Source of the DNA: OMOG01 sp041485845
Lineage (GTDB): Bacteria > Acidobacteriota > Terriglobia > Bryobacterales > Bryobacteraceae
Assembly: GCA_041485845.1 (NCBI GenBank)
Contig: JBGPKH010000177.1
Location: forward strand, 1-14,077
DNA length: 14,077 nucleotides
Reading direction: 5' to 3'
The notes beneath the pieces were generated by a model. It saw only the letters and a list, made by a program, of their open reading frames with translations, had not been told where the DNA came from and made no database searches. This document shows positions 13,311 through 14,077 of the stretch, in pieces. Numbering within the stretch: the stretch's first letter is position 1; each line of letters opens with the position of its first letter. The translations under genes were made by a program, and so were the position numbers.

Positions 13311-14077
13311 TTATGCCAAATGCAGAAGCCCCAGCAGCCGGTCGATGGCCCAGATTCCCGGGAAGGGTGCGACCACGCCGCCTACGCCATAGACCAGGAG
13401 GTTGCGCCGCAATAGGGCGGCGGCGCTCATCGGTTTATATTTGACGCCGCGCAGGGCCAGGGGAATGAGGACGATGATGATCAGCGCATTGAAGATCACG
13501 GCGGCCAGCACGGCGCTCTGCGAGCTATGCAGCCCCATGACATTGAGCTTCGACATCACCGGCCAGGTGGTCAGGAACATGGCCGGTAGAATCGCGAAGT
13601 ACTTGGCGATGTCGTTGGCGATGGAAAACGTGGTCAGCGCGCCGCGGGTCATCAGCAGTTGCTTGCCGATCTCCACCACCTCGATCAGCTTGGTGGGATT
13701 GGAGTCCAGGTCCACCATGTTCCCGGCCTCTTTGGCGGCCTGCGTGCCGGTATTCATGGCGACGCCCACGTCGGCCTGGGCCAGCGCCGGCGCGTCGTTG
13801 GTGCCATCACCGGTCATGGCAACAAGCTTGCCGCCCGCCTGCTCCCTCTTGATGAGATCCATTTTGTCCTTGGGAGTGGCTTGCGCGAGGAAGTCATCGA
13901 CACCGGCCTCGCGCGCGATGGCGGCTGCGGTCAGCGGATTGTCGCCAGTGATCATGACGGTGCGGATGCCGATGGCGCGAAGCTGGTCGAAGCGCTCTTT
14001 CATGCCTCCTTTGACGATGTCCTTCAGTTCGATCACTCCCAGCACGCCGCGGTTCTTCTCTGCCACCACCAGAGGCG
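13311..14077 (-). CDS. kdpB: Potassium-transporting ATPase subunit KdpB, C-terminal part (5' cut by window end)
   Basis: About 254 residues of the P-type ATPase subunit that hydrolyses ATP to drive K+ uptake through KdpA. The frame runs off the window end, so the N-terminus and the phosphorylated DKTGT Asp are not seen. Visible parts (numbered from the GTG codon at 14069) are TVMITGDNPLTAAAIA (37-52), the hinge motif AMTGDGTNDAPALAQADVGV (84-103), GTQAAKEAGNMVDLDSNPTK (108-127), IANDIAKYFAILPA (150-163) and two or three C-terminal membrane helices (AVLAAVIFNALIIIVLIPLA, 186-205, and ~223-247). The TAA at 13313-13311 is followed 5 nt later by kdpC. The usual kdpA(F) gene would be expected upstream, outside the window. 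Confidence 0.96.
   Translation of the reverse strand, partial: PLVVAEKNRGVLGVIELKDIVKGGMKERFDQLRAIGIRTVMITGDNPLTAAAIAREAGVDDFLAQATPKDKMDLIKREQAGGKLVAMTGDGTNDAPALAQADVGVAMNTGTQAAKEAGNMVDLDSNPTKLIEVVEIGKQLLMTRGALTTFSIANDIAKYFAILPAMFLTTWPVMSKLNVMGLHSSQSAVLAAVIFNALIIIVLIPLALRGVKYKPMSAAALLRRNLLVYGVGGVVAPFPGIWAIDRLLGLLHLA

Overview
The window is GC-rich, gene-dense chromosomal DNA from a free-living Gram-negative heterotroph. A soil acidobacterium of the Solibacter/Bryobacterales type fits best. This is inferred from base composition and gene content: a periplasmic PQQ dehydrogenase with its own unusual cytochrome c, an AsmA-like envelope protein, a secreted GH36-like glycosidase and KdpBC. No rRNA or other phylogenetic marker is present to prove it. 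I saw no tRNA, rRNA, CRISPR array, prophage or intact insertion sequence.

Layout. Bases 3-479 (+) hold the 3' end of an unrecognised membrane protein. It converges on a secreted GH36/melibiase-like glycosidase (578-2332, -). A 463-bp gene-free stretch with hairpins and a perfect 14-bp triplication leads to a TATAAT box lying almost on the start of xdhC (2796). xdhC, a MocA-like nucleotidyltransferase and an AsmA-like protein follow with 4-bp stop/start overlaps (2796-6606, +). The first two serve maturation of molybdenum hydroxylases, though no such enzyme is in the window. After a twin-palindrome element and a good sigma70-type promoter comes a two-gene respiratory module, a secreted PQQ dehydrogenase and a diheme cytochrome c (6785-9162, +), again overlapping by 4 bp.

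Next is a thymidylate-synthesis locus. A double-length ThyX (9543-10967, -) and dUTPase (10983-11426, +) diverge with only 15 bp between their start codons. Dut makes dUMP and ThyX methylates it to dTMP. Directly behind thyX is a 59-codon remnant of a Uma2-family nuclease with an excellent ribosome site. A pterin-4a-carbinolamine dehydratase (11520-11849, +) lies downstream of dut. A small secreted lytic transglycosylase (11881-12513, -), a 207-bp gap rich in inverted repeats, and kdpC plus the 3' part of kdpB (12721-14077, -) complete the window.

Most of this is ordinary metabolism and I do not see a clearly new multi-gene system. The points most worth checking are the fused ThyX, whose signature appears split between its two halves, the back-to-back thyX/dut arrangement, the CX4CH heme site paired with an altered metal site in the PQQ enzyme, and several tandem or inverted repeats.
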